NCBI GenBank assembly: GCA_023426545.1
Contig: JAFAAN010000037.1
Span: 1 to 64,000, forward strand
Direction: 5' to 3'
DNA: 64,000 nucleotides
Source of the DNA: Pseudomonadota bacterium
GTDB lineage: Bacteria; Myxococcota; Myxococcia; Myxococcales; Myxococcaceae
Part shown: positions 33,885 to 42,114 of the stretch, piece by piece
Position numbering within the stretch: position 1 is the first letter of the stretch
How the letters are laid out: every line of letters begins with the position of its first letter
Position numbers and translations under genes: made by a program
The notes under the pieces: generated by a model
What the model saw: only the letters and a program-made list of their open reading frames with translations
Database searches by the model: none
What the model was told of the DNA's origin: nothing

Positions 33885-34556
33885 ATGAAGGCCGACGCCC
33901 GCAGGCTCCTCCAGCAGTCTCGCGCCCACCTGGAGAAGGGGGAGGTGGGCCGCGCCGTCCACGTCCTCAAGGAGGCCATCGGCCTGGAGCCGGATGACGC
34001 CTCGCTGTGGGAGGAGATGTACCGGCTGTGCATGCTCGCGGGCTCGCCGCGCAGCGCGCTCTTCGCGTCCGCCGAGCTGCGCCGCCTGGCGCCCCGCAGC
34101 GCGGACGCCGCCTACCGGCACGGCATCGCGGCGCTGGCGGACGGCCAGGTGGAGGAGGCCCTCACCGTGCTGCGGGACGCGCTGGCGTGGGCCCCCGGCT
34201 CCGTGGAGGTGCGCCGCGCGCTGGCCCAGGTGTACGGGGTGCTCGGGCAGACGGAGCCCGCGCTCGCGCTGCTGGAGGAGGCGGTGGCCCTGCGCCCCAC
34301 GGACCCGGACGCGGTGAACGACTGCGCCGTGCTCCTCTGCCAGCAGGGCGAGGCCGGGAAGCGGCGCGCCGTGCCGCTGCTGGAGCGGGTGCTGGCCGCG
34401 CACCCGGAGTGCGCTCCCGCGCACCTCAACCTCGCCCTGGCCCTGGCCGACTCGGACGCGGCGGCGGCGCGCGACCATGCCCAACGGGCGCTCCGGTCGG
34501 AGGAGGTGGATGTGCGCGAGCAGGCCCAGCGGCTGCTGGACGCACTCTCCGCGTAG
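33885..34556 (+). CDS. TPR repeat protein
   Basis: 223 aa from ATG 33885, made of five to six tetratricopeptide repeats, with recurring patterns such as G-VEEALTVLRDALAWAPGSVEVRRALAQVYGVLG (given in parts) and HLNLALALAD. No signal peptide or membrane segment, so a cytoplasmic protein-binding role is expected. The gene begins 41 bp from the divergent methylase-fold gene and ends ahead of a 90-bp AT-rich spacer. Function beyond protein interaction is unknown. Confidence 0.85.
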   Translation: MKADARRLLQQSRAHLEKGEVGRAVHVLKEAIGLEPDDASLWEEMYRLCMLAGSPRSALFASAELRRLAPRSADAAYRHGIAALADGQVEEALTVLRDALAWAPGSVEVRRALAQVYGVLGQTEPALALLEEAVALRPTDPDAVNDCAVLLCQQGEAGKRRAVPLLERVLAAHPECAPAHLNLALALADSDAAAARDHAQRALRSEEVDVREQAQRLLDALSA

Positions 34557-34646
34557 CGAGTAGCCAACGCTCAGGAACCGTGGCTTACTAGTGCTTCCTC
34601 GGATTTATACAATCCTGCTTTATCTATTCTCAGCGGAGGCGGCACC
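34557..34646 (+). promoter_or_regulatory. AT-rich promoter region of the hydrolase gene
   Basis: This short spacer is clearly richer in A and T than everything around it (for example GGATTTATACAATCCTGC and TTTATCTATTCTC). It ends with AGCGGAGG before ATG 34647. It is the likely promoter of the hydrolase and the small gene behind it; TTTATACAAT may hold the -10 element. Confidence 0.5.
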
Positions 34647-35432
34647 ATGCCCACGACAGCAGCCAGAGACGGGACCTCGCTCCACTACCGGGTCATCGGA
34701 GACGGCCCGCGCACCGTCGTGCTGGTCCACGGGTGGATGGTGTCCGGCGCCGTGTGGGACGCGCTGGTGGAGCGCCTGGACCTGAGCGGGCTGCGGCTGG
34801 TGATTCCGGACATGCGCGGCGCGGGCAAGTCGGGCCGGCCGGAGACGGGCTATGGCCTGGAGACGCTGGCGGGCGACGTGCTGGCCGTGGCGGACGCGGC
34901 GGGGGCGGAGCGCTTCACGCTGGTGGGCCACAGCATGGGGGGCCAGCTGGTGAAGTGGGTGGCGGCGGAGGTGCCGGAGCGGGTGGAGGCCCTGGTGCTC
35001 ATCAACTCCGTGCCGGCCTCGGGCCTGACGCTGCCGCCGGAGGCGGTGGGGCTGTTCCGCACGTCGGGCGCCAGCCGCGAGCAGAAGCAGACCATCCTGG
35101 GGCTGGCGTGCAAGCAGCTCACGCCCGAGGCCCAGGAGGCGCTGCTGAAGGACTCGCTGGACGTCAGCTCGGCGGCCATCGAGCAGGTCTTCGACGCGTG
35201 GACGGCGGGCGGCTTCGCCCACAAGCTGGCGGCGATTGCCGCGCCCACCCTGGTGGTGGCCACGGACGACAACTTCCTGCCGGCGCCCTTCCTGCGCCAG
35301 GCGGTGGTGGCGCCCATCCGCCGCGCGCGGCTGGCGTACCTGCCCGGCCCCGGCCACTACCCCCAGGTGGAGCGCCCCGAGGAGACGGCGGCGCTGGTGT
35401 CCGCCTTCCTCGCCGGCTCCTCGCCGGCCTGA
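34647..35432 (+). CDS. Alpha/beta hydrolase
   Basis: 261 aa with an intact catalytic set: oxyanion VHGWMVSG, PDMRGAGKSG, nucleophile GHSMGG (S96), an acid in ATDDNFLP and His in GPGHYPQVERPEE. The arrangement resembles small esterases, lactonases and haloperoxidase-like hydrolases. No signal peptide, so it acts in the cytoplasm. A good ribosome-binding site (GGAGG) precedes ATG 34647. It is followed after 21 bp by the 144-aa gene, probably in one transcript. The substrate cannot be predicted. Confidence 0.88.
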   Translation: MPTTAARDGTSLHYRVIGDGPRTVVLVHGWMVSGAVWDALVERLDLSGLRLVIPDMRGAGKSGRPETGYGLETLAGDVLAVADAAGAERFTLVGHSMGGQLVKWVAAEVPERVEALVLINSVPASGLTLPPEAVGLFRTSGASREQKQTILGLACKQLTPEAQEALLKDSLDVSSAAIEQVFDAWTAGGFAHKLAAIAAPTLVVATDDNFLPAPFLRQAVVAPIRRARLAYLPGPGHYPQVERPEETAALVSAFLAGSSPA

Positions 35433-35453
35433 GCGCGCCGAGGAGACCGCGGA

Positions 35454-35888
35454 ATGGCCTGGAGCATGACCTTCGAGTACGACGCGCCGAACGACGTCGT
35501 CACCGCGCACTTCACCGACTGCGTCCTGGTGAGTGAGGCGGACGTCCTCCGCTGGAGGCGGGAGGTGGAGGCGCACCTCTCCAAGTACCCGGCGAAGGTG
35601 GACCTCCTCATCAACCTGGATGGGCTGGTGGTGAAGTTCACCGCCGGCCGCGTCTTCGGCAAGGAGCGCCGCGAGGTGCTGGAGCGCTACACGCACCGCT
35701 CGTACCGCTACGGGGGCGACGAGATGACGCGCATGTTCGTGCTCACCAGCGGCGCCATCAACGGCGCGGCGGTGAACCACTTCACCTCGCGCGATGAGGC
35801 CCTGGCCGCGCTCCAGGCCGAGCGCGAGGCGCTGCGCAAGCGGGGCTTCTCGCCCTTCGGCGGCGGCTTCGTCGGCAGCAAGGCGTGA
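35454..35888 (+). CDS. Small conserved-looking protein, STAS/SpoIIAA-like in size
   Basis: 144 aa from ATG 35454 (GAGGAGA upstream). It alternates beta-strands and helices (MTFEYDAPNDVVTAHFTD, then a helix, then KVDLLINLDGLVVKF) in the manner of SpoIIAA/STAS-like domains, but I cannot identify the family surely. The C-terminus is a charged helix followed by a glycine-rich end. Position 21 bp after the hydrolase suggests co-expression. Function unknown. Confidence 0.7.
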   Translation: MAWSMTFEYDAPNDVVTAHFTDCVLVSEADVLRWRREVEAHLSKYPAKVDLLINLDGLVVKFTAGRVFGKERREVLERYTHRSYRYGGDEMTRMFVLTSGAINGAAVNHFTSRDEALAALQAEREALRKRGFSPFGGGFVGSKA

Positions 35889-35909
35889 GCGCCCCGGGCG
35901 TCAGACGCC
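35882..35909. terminator. Possible bidirectional terminator hairpin
   Basis: Arms GGCGT/ACGCC on the outside and GCGCCC/GGGCGT inside form an interrupted stem between two convergent genes. There is no clear U-run on either side. Confidence 0.3.
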
Positions 35910-36608
35910 GGCGAACCACTCGTAGCCGCGGTCTTCCCAGTACCCTCCGGTGGGCTCGGGCAGGAAGTTCACCTCGGTGAGGTACTTCACCATCTTGTAG
36001 CCCAGCTTCACGCCCGAATAGAGGCGCAGCGGCGCGCCGTGTCCCGGCGTCAGCGGCTGTCCGTTCATCCCGTAGGCCAGGATGGTCTGCAGATGGAAGG
36101 CGCTCGGCCTGTCCCAGGACGAGGAGTAGCCCGAGTCGAACGAGCGCAGCTCCACGTAGCCCGCCCGCGCATCGGCGCCCACGTACCGGGCCAGCTCGCT
36201 CAGGCGCACGCCGTGCCACGACGCCACCGCGCTCCAGCCCTCGACGCAGTGGTGGCGGATGCGCAGGTCGGTGCGGGGCAGGCGCTGGAGCGCCTCCAGC
36301 GACAGCACGCCGGGCCGCGCCACCATCCCGCCCACCTGGAGCGCCCAGCCCGCGGGCATCAGCGGCACGGTGTCGGAGACGAAGTACTCGGGGAACTTCC
36401 CCGGTGGGGTCGTCTCCTCGGGAGGCAGCTCCGGCGCCAGCCGGCGCGCGTCGAACAGCGCGGCCTGGGCGCGGGCGTTGAAGCGCTCCATGGCGCCGAG
36501 GAAGCCCTCTCGCGGGCGGCTGCTGTCGCATGCGCTGGTCGTGAGGCCGGTGGCGCCCAGCAGCGCCGCGCGCCGCGTGAGGAGGATGGGGAGGCGGTGC
36601 CTAGGCAT
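35901..36608 (-). CDS. Molybdopterin-dependent oxidoreductase (sulfite oxidase/MsrP-like)
   Basis: 235 aa from ATG 36608. The N-terminus has twin arginines (TRRAALLGATGL) and a Cys at position 27 (TTSAC), so export by Tat, possibly with lipidation, is expected. The oxidoreductase fold is recognised by PAGWALQVGGMV, the conserved LPRTDLRIRHHCVEGWSAV-type block with the Mo-ligating C121, and the C-terminal GHGAPLRLYSGVKLGYK. Size fits the catalytic domain alone (YedY/MsrP class), without the sulfite oxidase dimer domain. The start overlaps the cytochrome b gene by 8 nt, and the two probably form a quinone-linked periplasmic reductase or oxidase. Substrate could be methionine sulfoxide or another S/N-oxide. 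Confidence 0.88.
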   Translation of the reverse strand: MPRHRLPILLTRRAALLGATGLTTSACDSSRPREGFLGAMERFNARAQAALFDARRLAPELPPEETTPPGKFPEYFVSDTVPLMPAGWALQVGGMVARPGVLSLEALQRLPRTDLRIRHHCVEGWSAVASWHGVRLSELARYVGADARAGYVELRSFDSGYSSSWDRPSAFHLQTILAYGMNGQPLTPGHGAPLRLYSGVKLGYKMVKYLTEVNFLPEPTGGYWEDRGYEWFAGV

Positions 36609-37260
36609 CGGGCTTCCTTCCGCCCGACACCATCTCCGCCAGGCTGCGCGGGTGGAGCAGCACCAGCGCGATGTGGCCCACGGTGAAGAGGGCGAGCAGC
36701 GCCAGCACGACGAGGTGGAGGGCGCGCGCCGCGTCGTAGCCGCCCAGCAGCGCGGTGAGCGCGCCGAGCTGCACGGGCTTGTAGAGGACGAGCCCGGAGA
36801 GCACCGCGAGCAGGCCCAGCGCCAGCGTGCCGGTGTACGCCAGCCGCTGGAGGCCATTGTAGAGCCCCTGGGCGGGCGCGTGTTCGCGGAGGCGCAGGTA
36901 GAAGGCGAGCGTGCTCAGCGCGTTGCGCGCGTCGCGGCGTGGGAGGAAGAGGCGGCGGCGCCACTCGCCGCTGAGGGCGAGGTAGAGCACGTACGCCACG
37001 CCGTTGAGCACGAGGAACCAGGCGAAGGCGAAGTGCCAGTGGCGGGCGCCGGCGAGCCAGTCCCCCAGCCGCGCCCACGCGGGCGGAGGGACGCCGTGGA
37101 AGGGGTACCAGCCATAGGGCCGGCCCTGCGGCCCGAGCATGGGGTAGGCGACGAGAATCTGAAGGCCGCTGCCGGCCATGATGAGCAGCAGCGGCACGTT
37201 GAGCCAGTGGGCCACGCGGATGGGCCACGGCTGGGGCCTGCGTCGTTCAGGGGCTTGCAC
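36601..37260 (-). CDS. Cytochrome b561-type membrane subunit
   Basis: About 219 aa from GTG 37260 (an alternative GTG at 37278 would add six residues; neither has a good ribosome-binding site). Four to five helices carry His pairs suited to bind haem b: IRVAHWLNVPLL, ARHWHFAFAWFL, ARALHLVVLALL and VGHIALVLLH. This is the domain found with Mo-oxidoreductases and hydrogenases. The C-terminus overlaps the start of the molybdopterin gene, so it is the membrane electron donor or acceptor of that enzyme. It is divergent from the kdp operon, with ~200 bp between them. Confidence 0.82.
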   Translation of the reverse strand: MQAPERRRPQPWPIRVAHWLNVPLLLIMAGSGLQILVAYPMLGPQGRPYGWYPFHGVPPPAWARLGDWLAGARHWHFAFAWFLVLNGVAYVLYLALSGEWRRRLFLPRRDARNALSTLAFYLRLREHAPAQGLYNGLQRLAYTGTLALGLLAVLSGLVLYKPVQLGALTALLGGYDAARALHLVVLALLALFTVGHIALVLLHPRSLAEMVSGGRKPDA

Positions 37261-37461
37261 GCGGCGGGAAGAAAGCACCCCCCTGACGGGATGGAGGTGC
37301 CCGCGCGCTCCAGGTGATGGGCAGCTGTCAGACGCAGGGGGCCTCACGTCGGGGAGGGGACGGGCGCCGACCCTGGAGGGTGACGGCCCGGCGCGCCCGC
37401 GATGCGTACCTGTTGCCACCACAGGGGCTCGCGCCCCTCCGGCGGGCTGGCTCGGTGCCCC

Positions 37462-37542
37462 ATGGACCTCGTGTTCGTCCTGCTCATCACCGGTTTCTTC
37501 GCGCTCGCGTGGGCCTACGTCCACGGCTGCGAGCGCCTGTGA
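37462..37542 (+). CDS. 26-aa single-span membrane microprotein ahead of kdpF
   Basis: ATG 37462 to TGA 37542. The product begins MDLVFVLLITGFFALAWAY and ends VHGCERL: one hydrophobic helix, then a short tail with one Cys and Arg. It lies 10 nt ahead of kdpF in the same orientation and has the size and composition of a membrane subunit, not of random GC-rich sequence. From memory similar unannotated short proteins precede kdpF elsewhere; I cannot check. It could be a regulatory or stabilising subunit of the Kdp pump. Confidence 0.6.
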   Translation: MDLVFVLLITGFFALAWAYVHGCERL

Positions 37543-37552
37543 GGCCCTGCCC

Positions 37553-37642
37553 ATGACCTTCGAATACGCCGCGGGGGCCGCCCTGGCCGCGCTGCTCGGC
37601 GCCTACCTCGTCTACGCGCTGCTCCGTCCGGAGCGCTTCTAG
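37553..37642 (+). CDS. kdpF: K+-transporting ATPase small subunit KdpF
   Basis: 29 aa (MTFEYAAGAALAALLGAYLV, then YALLRPERF), exactly the size of KdpF, with a single transmembrane helix and the typical LLRPERF end. KdpF stabilises the KdpABC complex in the membrane. It stands 7 nt before kdpA and belongs to the same transcript. Confidence 0.9.
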   Translation: MTFEYAAGAALAALLGAYLVYALLRPERF

Positions 37643-37649
37643 GCCCGCC

Positions 37650-39371
37650 ATGTCCCTCATCGGCTGGTCGCAAATCCTGTTGTTCTTCGCGCTGGTGCTG
37701 GCGGTGACGAGGCCGCTGGGCGCCTACCTCTTCCGCGTCTTCGAAGGGGACCCTCGCCCGCTGCCCCGCGTGCTGGGCCCGGTGGAGCGCCTGCTGCTGC
37801 GCCTGTGCGGCGCGGCGGACCGGCGCGAGCAGACCTGGGGGGCCTACGCGGGCTCGCTGCTGGCGTTCAGCTTCGTCAGCGTCCTCATCGTCTACGTCCT
37901 CCAGCGGACGCAGCACCTGCTGCCGCTCAACCCGCAGGGGCTGGGCGCGGTGGGGCCGGCGCTGGCGTTCAACACCGCGGTCAGCTTCACCACCAACACC
38001 AACTGGCAGTCGTATGCGGGCGAGTCCACGCTCAGCTACCTGACGCAGATGGCGGGCCTCGCGTGGCAGAACTTCGTCTCCGCCGCCGCGGGCCTCGGGG
38101 TGGCGCTGGCGCTGGCGCGGGGCTTCACCCGCCGGCCGGGACCGGACGGCGAGAAGACGCTGGGCAACTTCTGGGCGGACCTGGTGTCCGCCACCCTCTA
38201 CGTGTTGCTGCCGCTGTGCTTCGTCTACGCGCTCTTCCTGGTGTCGCAGGGCGTGCTCCAGAACCTCGGGCCCTACACGCACCTCGTGACGCTGGAGGGC
38301 GCCGGGCAGACGCTGGCCCAGGGGCCGGTGGCCTCGCAGGAGGCCATCAAGACGCTGGGGACCAACGGCGGCGGCTTCTTCAACGCCAACAGCGCCCACC
38401 CCTTCGAGAACCCCACGCCCCTCACCAACCTGGCGCAGATGGTGTCCATCTTCGCCATCCCCGCGGCCCTCACGTCCACCTACGGGCGCATGGCGGGCGA
38501 CACCCGGCAGGGCCGGGCCCTGCTCGTGGCGATGTCCCTCCTCTTCCTGGCGGGCGTGGCGGCGGCCTACGCGGCGGAGGCCCAGGCCAACCCCGCCATC
38601 GCCGCCGCCGCGGAGGTGGCCCAGGCGGGCAACATGGAGGGCAAGGAGGTGCGCTTCGGCATCACCGCCTCCGCGCTCTTCGCCACCCTCACCACCGCCG
38701 CCTCGTGCGGCGCGGTGATTGCGATGCACGACAGCTTCACTCCGCTGGGGGGGCTGGTGCCCCTGGTGAACATGCAGCTGGGTGAGGTCGTCTTCGGCGG
38801 CGTGGGCGCGGGCCTCTACGGCATCCTCGTCATGGTGGTGCTCAGCGTCTTCATCGCCGGGCTGATGGTGGGCCGCACGCCGGAGTACCTGGGCAAGAAA
38901 ATCGAGGCCCGGGAGATGAAGCTCGCCATGCTGTACGTGCTCGTCTTCCCCCTCTTCACGCTGGGCTTCGCCGGGCTGGCCGCGGTGCTGCCCCAGGGCG
39001 TGTCCTCGCTCAACAACGCGGGGCCGCACGGCCTGTCGGAAATCCTCTACGCGTACACCAGCGGCACGGCCAACAACGGCAGCGCCTTCGCGGGCCTCGA
39101 CGCCAACACGCCCTTCTGGAACGTCACCCAGGGCGTGGCGATGCTCGGCGGGCGCTTCCTGATGATGGTGCCCGCGCTGGCCATCGCCGGCTCCATGGTG
39201 GGCAAGAAGGTGGTGCCGGCGGGCCCGGGCACCTTCCCCACGCACGGCCTGCTCTTCACCGGGCTGCTGGTGAGCGTGATTGTCATCGTCGGCGCGCTCA
39301 CCTTCTTCCCCGCCCTCTCCCTGGGGCCCATCGTCGAGCACTTCCTCGCCGGGGCTGGAAAGGTCTCCTGA
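37650..39371 (+). CDS. kdpA: K+-transporting ATPase channel subunit KdpA
   Basis: 573 aa, the normal length (557-600). KdpA belongs to the K+ transporter superfamily and carries the ion pathway. Selectivity-filter loops are visible: NTAVSFTTNTNWQSY near residue 110, TNGGGFFNANSAHPFENP near 235, a third with ITASALFATLTTAAS and a fourth with TSGTANNGSAFAGL. About ten transmembrane helices. ATG 37650 follows kdpF by 7 nt. The order F-A-B-C is canonical, and the pump would take up K+ with high affinity under K+ limitation. Confidence 0.97.
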   Translation: MSLIGWSQILLFFALVLAVTRPLGAYLFRVFEGDPRPLPRVLGPVERLLLRLCGAADRREQTWGAYAGSLLAFSFVSVLIVYVLQRTQHLLPLNPQGLGAVGPALAFNTAVSFTTNTNWQSYAGESTLSYLTQMAGLAWQNFVSAAAGLGVALALARGFTRRPGPDGEKTLGNFWADLVSATLYVLLPLCFVYALFLVSQGVLQNLGPYTHLVTLEGAGQTLAQGPVASQEAIKTLGTNGGGFFNANSAHPFENPTPLTNLAQMVSIFAIPAALTSTYGRMAGDTRQGRALLVAMSLLFLAGVAAAYAAEAQANPAIAAAAEVAQAGNMEGKEVRFGITASALFATLTTAASCGAVIAMHDSFTPLGGLVPLVNMQLGEVVFGGVGAGLYGILVMVVLSVFIAGLMVGRTPEYLGKKIEAREMKLAMLYVLVFPLFTLGFAGLAAVLPQGVSSLNNAGPHGLSEILYAYTSGTANNGSAFAGLDANTPFWNVTQGVAMLGGRFLMMVPALAIAGSMVGKKVVPAGPGTFPTHGLLFTGLLVSVIVIVGALTFFPALSLGPIVEHFLAGAGKVS

Positions 39372-39372
39372 G

Positions 39373-41433
39373 ATGGCCTCGCCCGTCTCGAAGCCGGCGT
39401 CGCTGCTGGACGCGTCCCTGCTCAGGCCCGCGCTGGTGGACAGCCTGCGCAAGCTCCACCCGCGCGACGTGGCGCGCAACCCCGTCATGTTCGTGGTGTG
39501 GGCCGGGAGCCTGCTCACCACGGTGCTGGCGGTGAAGGACGCGGTGTTCCCCCGCCCGGACGCCGCGCCCCTGGGCTTCACCGTGCAGGTGACGCTGTGG
39601 CTGTGGTTCACCGTGCTCTTCGCCAACTTCGCGGAGGCCGTGGCGGAGGGACGTGGCAAGGCCCAGGCCGGGGCCCTGCGGAAGATGCGCAAGGACACCA
39701 CCGCGCGCCGCTGGAGGGACGGGCGCGAGGAGCGCGTCCCCGCCCCGGACCTGCGCAAGGGCGACGAGGTGATTTGCGAGGCAGGGGACCTCATCCCCGG
39801 CGACGGCGAGGTGGTGGAGGGCATCGCCAGCGTGGACGAGTCCGCGATTACCGGCGAGTCCGCCCCCGTCATCCGCGAGTCGGGGGGGGACCGCTCGGCG
39901 GTGACGGGCGGCACGAAGGTGCTCTCCGACCGCATCCGCGTGCGCATCTCCGCCAACCCCGGCGAGTCCTTCCTGGACCGGATGATAGGGCTGGTGGAGG
40001 GCGCGGCCCGGCAGAAGACGCCCAACGAGGTGGCGCTCCACATCCTGCTGGTGGGGCTCACCCTCGTCTTCCTGCTGGCGTGCGTGACGCTGGTGCCCAT
40101 GGCCCTCTATTCGGGCGTGCCGCTGTCGGGCACCGCCGTGGTGGCGCTGCTGGTGTGCCTCATCCCGACGACGATTGGCGGTCTGCTGAGCGCCATCGGC
40201 ATCGCGGGCATGGACCGGCTGCTGCGAAAGAACGTGCTGGCCATGAGCGGCCGCGCGGTGGAGGCGGCGGGCGACGTGGACACGCTGCTGCTGGACAAGA
40301 CGGGCACGATTACGCTGGGCAACCGCATGGCCACGGAGCTGCTCCCCATGCCGGGCGTGCGGATGGAGGAATTGGCGGAGGCCGCGCAGCTCGCCAGCCT
40401 GGCGGATGAGACACCCGAGGGGCGCTCCGTCGTCACGCTGGTGAAGGACGTCTACAAGATGCGTCCGCGGGAGCTTCAAGCGCACCACGCCACCTTCGTG
40501 CCCTTCACCGCGCAGACGCGCATGAGCGGCTGCGACCTGGTGGACCCGCACCCGCGCAGCATCCGCAAGGGCGCGGTGGACGCCATCGTCGCGCATGTGC
40601 ACGCCCTGGGCGGCGCGGCGCCGGACGGGCTGGCGGAGGCGGCGGGGCGCATCGGTGACGCGGGCGGGACGCCGCTGGCGGTGGTGGATGGCTCGCGGCT
40701 CCTGGGCATCATCCACCTGAAGGACGTGGTGAAGGGCGGCATCCACGAGCGCTTCGACCGCTTCCGCGCCATGGGCATCCGCACGGTGATGATTACCGGC
40801 GACAACCCGCGCACCGCCGCGGCGATTGCGCGCGAGGCCGGCGTGGATGACTTCCTGGCGGAGGCGACGCCCGAGGCCAAGCTGGCCCTCATCCGCGCCG
40901 AGCAGGGCCGGGGCAAGCTGGTGGCCATGACGGGGGACGGCACCAACGACGCGCCCGCGCTGGCCCAGGCCGACGTGGGCGTGGCGATGAACACCGGCAC
41001 CCAGGCGGCGAAGGAGGCCGGGAACATGGTGGACCTGGACTCCAACCCCACCAAGCTGCTGGAGGTGGTGGAGGTGGGCAAGCAGCTGCTGATGACGCGC
41101 GGCACGCTCACCACCTTCTCCATCGCCAATGACGTGGCGAAGTACTTCGCCATCCTCCCCGCGCTCTTCATGGGGGTGTTCCCCCAGATTGCGCCGCTGG
41201 ACGTGATGGGGCTGTCCTCGCCCTTCGGCGCCATCCTGTCCGCCGTCATCTTCAACGCGCTCATCATCATCCTGCTCATCCCCCTGGCGCTGCGGGGCGT
41301 GCGCTACCGCCCGCTGGGCGCCGAGGCCCTGCTGCGGCGCAGCCTGCTCCTCTACGGCGTGGGCGGCGTCATCGTTCCCTTCGTGGGCATCAAGGTCATC
41401 GACGTGCTGCTCGGCGCGGTGGGCCTGACATGA
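39373..41433 (+). CDS. kdpB: K+-transporting P-type ATPase subunit KdpB
   Basis: 686 aa from ATG 39373, which is 1 nt after the kdpA stop; the longer frame upstream lies in kdpA. P-type ATPase motifs: TGES in the actuator domain, phosphorylation site DKTGTIT (D308), nucleotide-binding KGAVDAI, and TGDGTNDAPALAQADVGVAM in the P domain. Membrane helices match KdpB. It hydrolyses ATP to drive K+ through KdpA. The start of kdpC overlaps the end by 4 nt. Nothing unusual is seen. Confidence 0.97.
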   Translation: MASPVSKPASLLDASLLRPALVDSLRKLHPRDVARNPVMFVVWAGSLLTTVLAVKDAVFPRPDAAPLGFTVQVTLWLWFTVLFANFAEAVAEGRGKAQAGALRKMRKDTTARRWRDGREERVPAPDLRKGDEVICEAGDLIPGDGEVVEGIASVDESAITGESAPVIRESGGDRSAVTGGTKVLSDRIRVRISANPGESFLDRMIGLVEGAARQKTPNEVALHILLVGLTLVFLLACVTLVPMALYSGVPLSGTAVVALLVCLIPTTIGGLLSAIGIAGMDRLLRKNVLAMSGRAVEAAGDVDTLLLDKTGTITLGNRMATELLPMPGVRMEELAEAAQLASLADETPEGRSVVTLVKDVYKMRPRELQAHHATFVPFTAQTRMSGCDLVDPHPRSIRKGAVDAIVAHVHALGGAAPDGLAEAAGRIGDAGGTPLAVVDGSRLLGIIHLKDVVKGGIHERFDRFRAMGIRTVMITGDNPRTAAAIAREAGVDDFLAEATPEAKLALIRAEQGRGKLVAMTGDGTNDAPALAQADVGVAMNTGTQAAKEAGNMVDLDSNPTKLLEVVEVGKQLLMTRGTLTTFSIANDVAKYFAILPALFMGVFPQIAPLDVMGLSSPFGAILSAVIFNALIIILLIPLALRGVRYRPLGAEALLRRSLLLYGVGGVIVPFVGIKVIDVLLGAVGLT

Positions 41434-42086
41434 AAGGGCGCTTCTCCATGTCCTCCACGCTCCTCACCGCCCTGCGCACGTGCGTCGTCACGCTGGTGCT
41501 CACGGGCCTGCTGTACCCGCTGGCTGTCACCGCCGTGGCCCAGCTCCTCTTCCCCGGTGAGGCCAACGGCTCGCTGGTGAAGGACGACCAGGGCCGCGTG
41601 GTGGGCAGCGCGCTCATCGGCCAGGGCTTCACCCGCCCCGGCTACGTCCACCCCCGGCCCTCCGCCGCGGGCGAGGGCTACGACGGCGCCGCCTCGTCGG
41701 GCAGCAACCTGGGGCCCACGTCCCAGAAGCTGAAGGCGCGCGTCACGGCGGAGGCCGCGCGCCTGCGCCGGGAGAACCCGGAGGCGCCCGGGCCCGTCCC
41801 CGCCGAGCTGGTGACGGCGTCCGCGTCCGGCCTGGACCCGCACCTGTCCCCGGAGGCGGCGCGCTGGCAGGTGCCCCGCGTGGCGCGGGTGCGCGGCGTG
41901 GCACCCGAGCGGGTCCTGGCCGTGGTGGACGCGCACGTGGAGGGGCGCACCTTCGGCGTCCTGGGCGAGCCGCGCGTCAACGTCCTGCTGCTGAACCTGG
42001 CGCTGGACCGGCGCTTCGGTCCGCCCCCGGACGAGGCGCCAGGCGTGGGAGGTGGCGGTGCGCCGCGGGAGGGGGGCTCGCGCTGA
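41430..42086 (+). CDS. kdpC: K+-transporting ATPase subunit KdpC
   Basis: 218 aa. One N-terminal transmembrane helix (TALRTCVVTLVLTGLLYPLA), then the periplasmic KdpC domain with GSALIGQGF, RPSAAGEGYDGAASSGSNLG, and the C-terminal block VNVLLLNLALDR. Conserved DPHLSPEAA is present. It associates with KdpA and raises K+ affinity. ATG 41430 overlaps the kdpB stop (ATGA). A glycine-rich tail of ~20 residues extends beyond the usual end. Confidence 0.95.
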   Translation: MKGRFSMSSTLLTALRTCVVTLVLTGLLYPLAVTAVAQLLFPGEANGSLVKDDQGRVVGSALIGQGFTRPGYVHPRPSAAGEGYDGAASSGSNLGPTSQKLKARVTAEAARLRRENPEAPGPVPAELVTASASGLDPHLSPEAARWQVPRVARVRGVAPERVLAVVDAHVEGRTFGVLGEPRVNVLLLNLALDRRFGPPPDEAPGVGGGGAPREGGSR

Positions 42087-42114
42087 GCCGCGTGAGCTTC
42101 GCCAGGGGCCAGGG

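Noticed and set aside
37279..37461. Possible riboswitch ahead of the kdp operon
   Set aside because: Only a short AGGGGC-TCGC-GCCCCT hairpin is visible; no consensus of c-di-AMP or K+-linked riboswitches could be traced.
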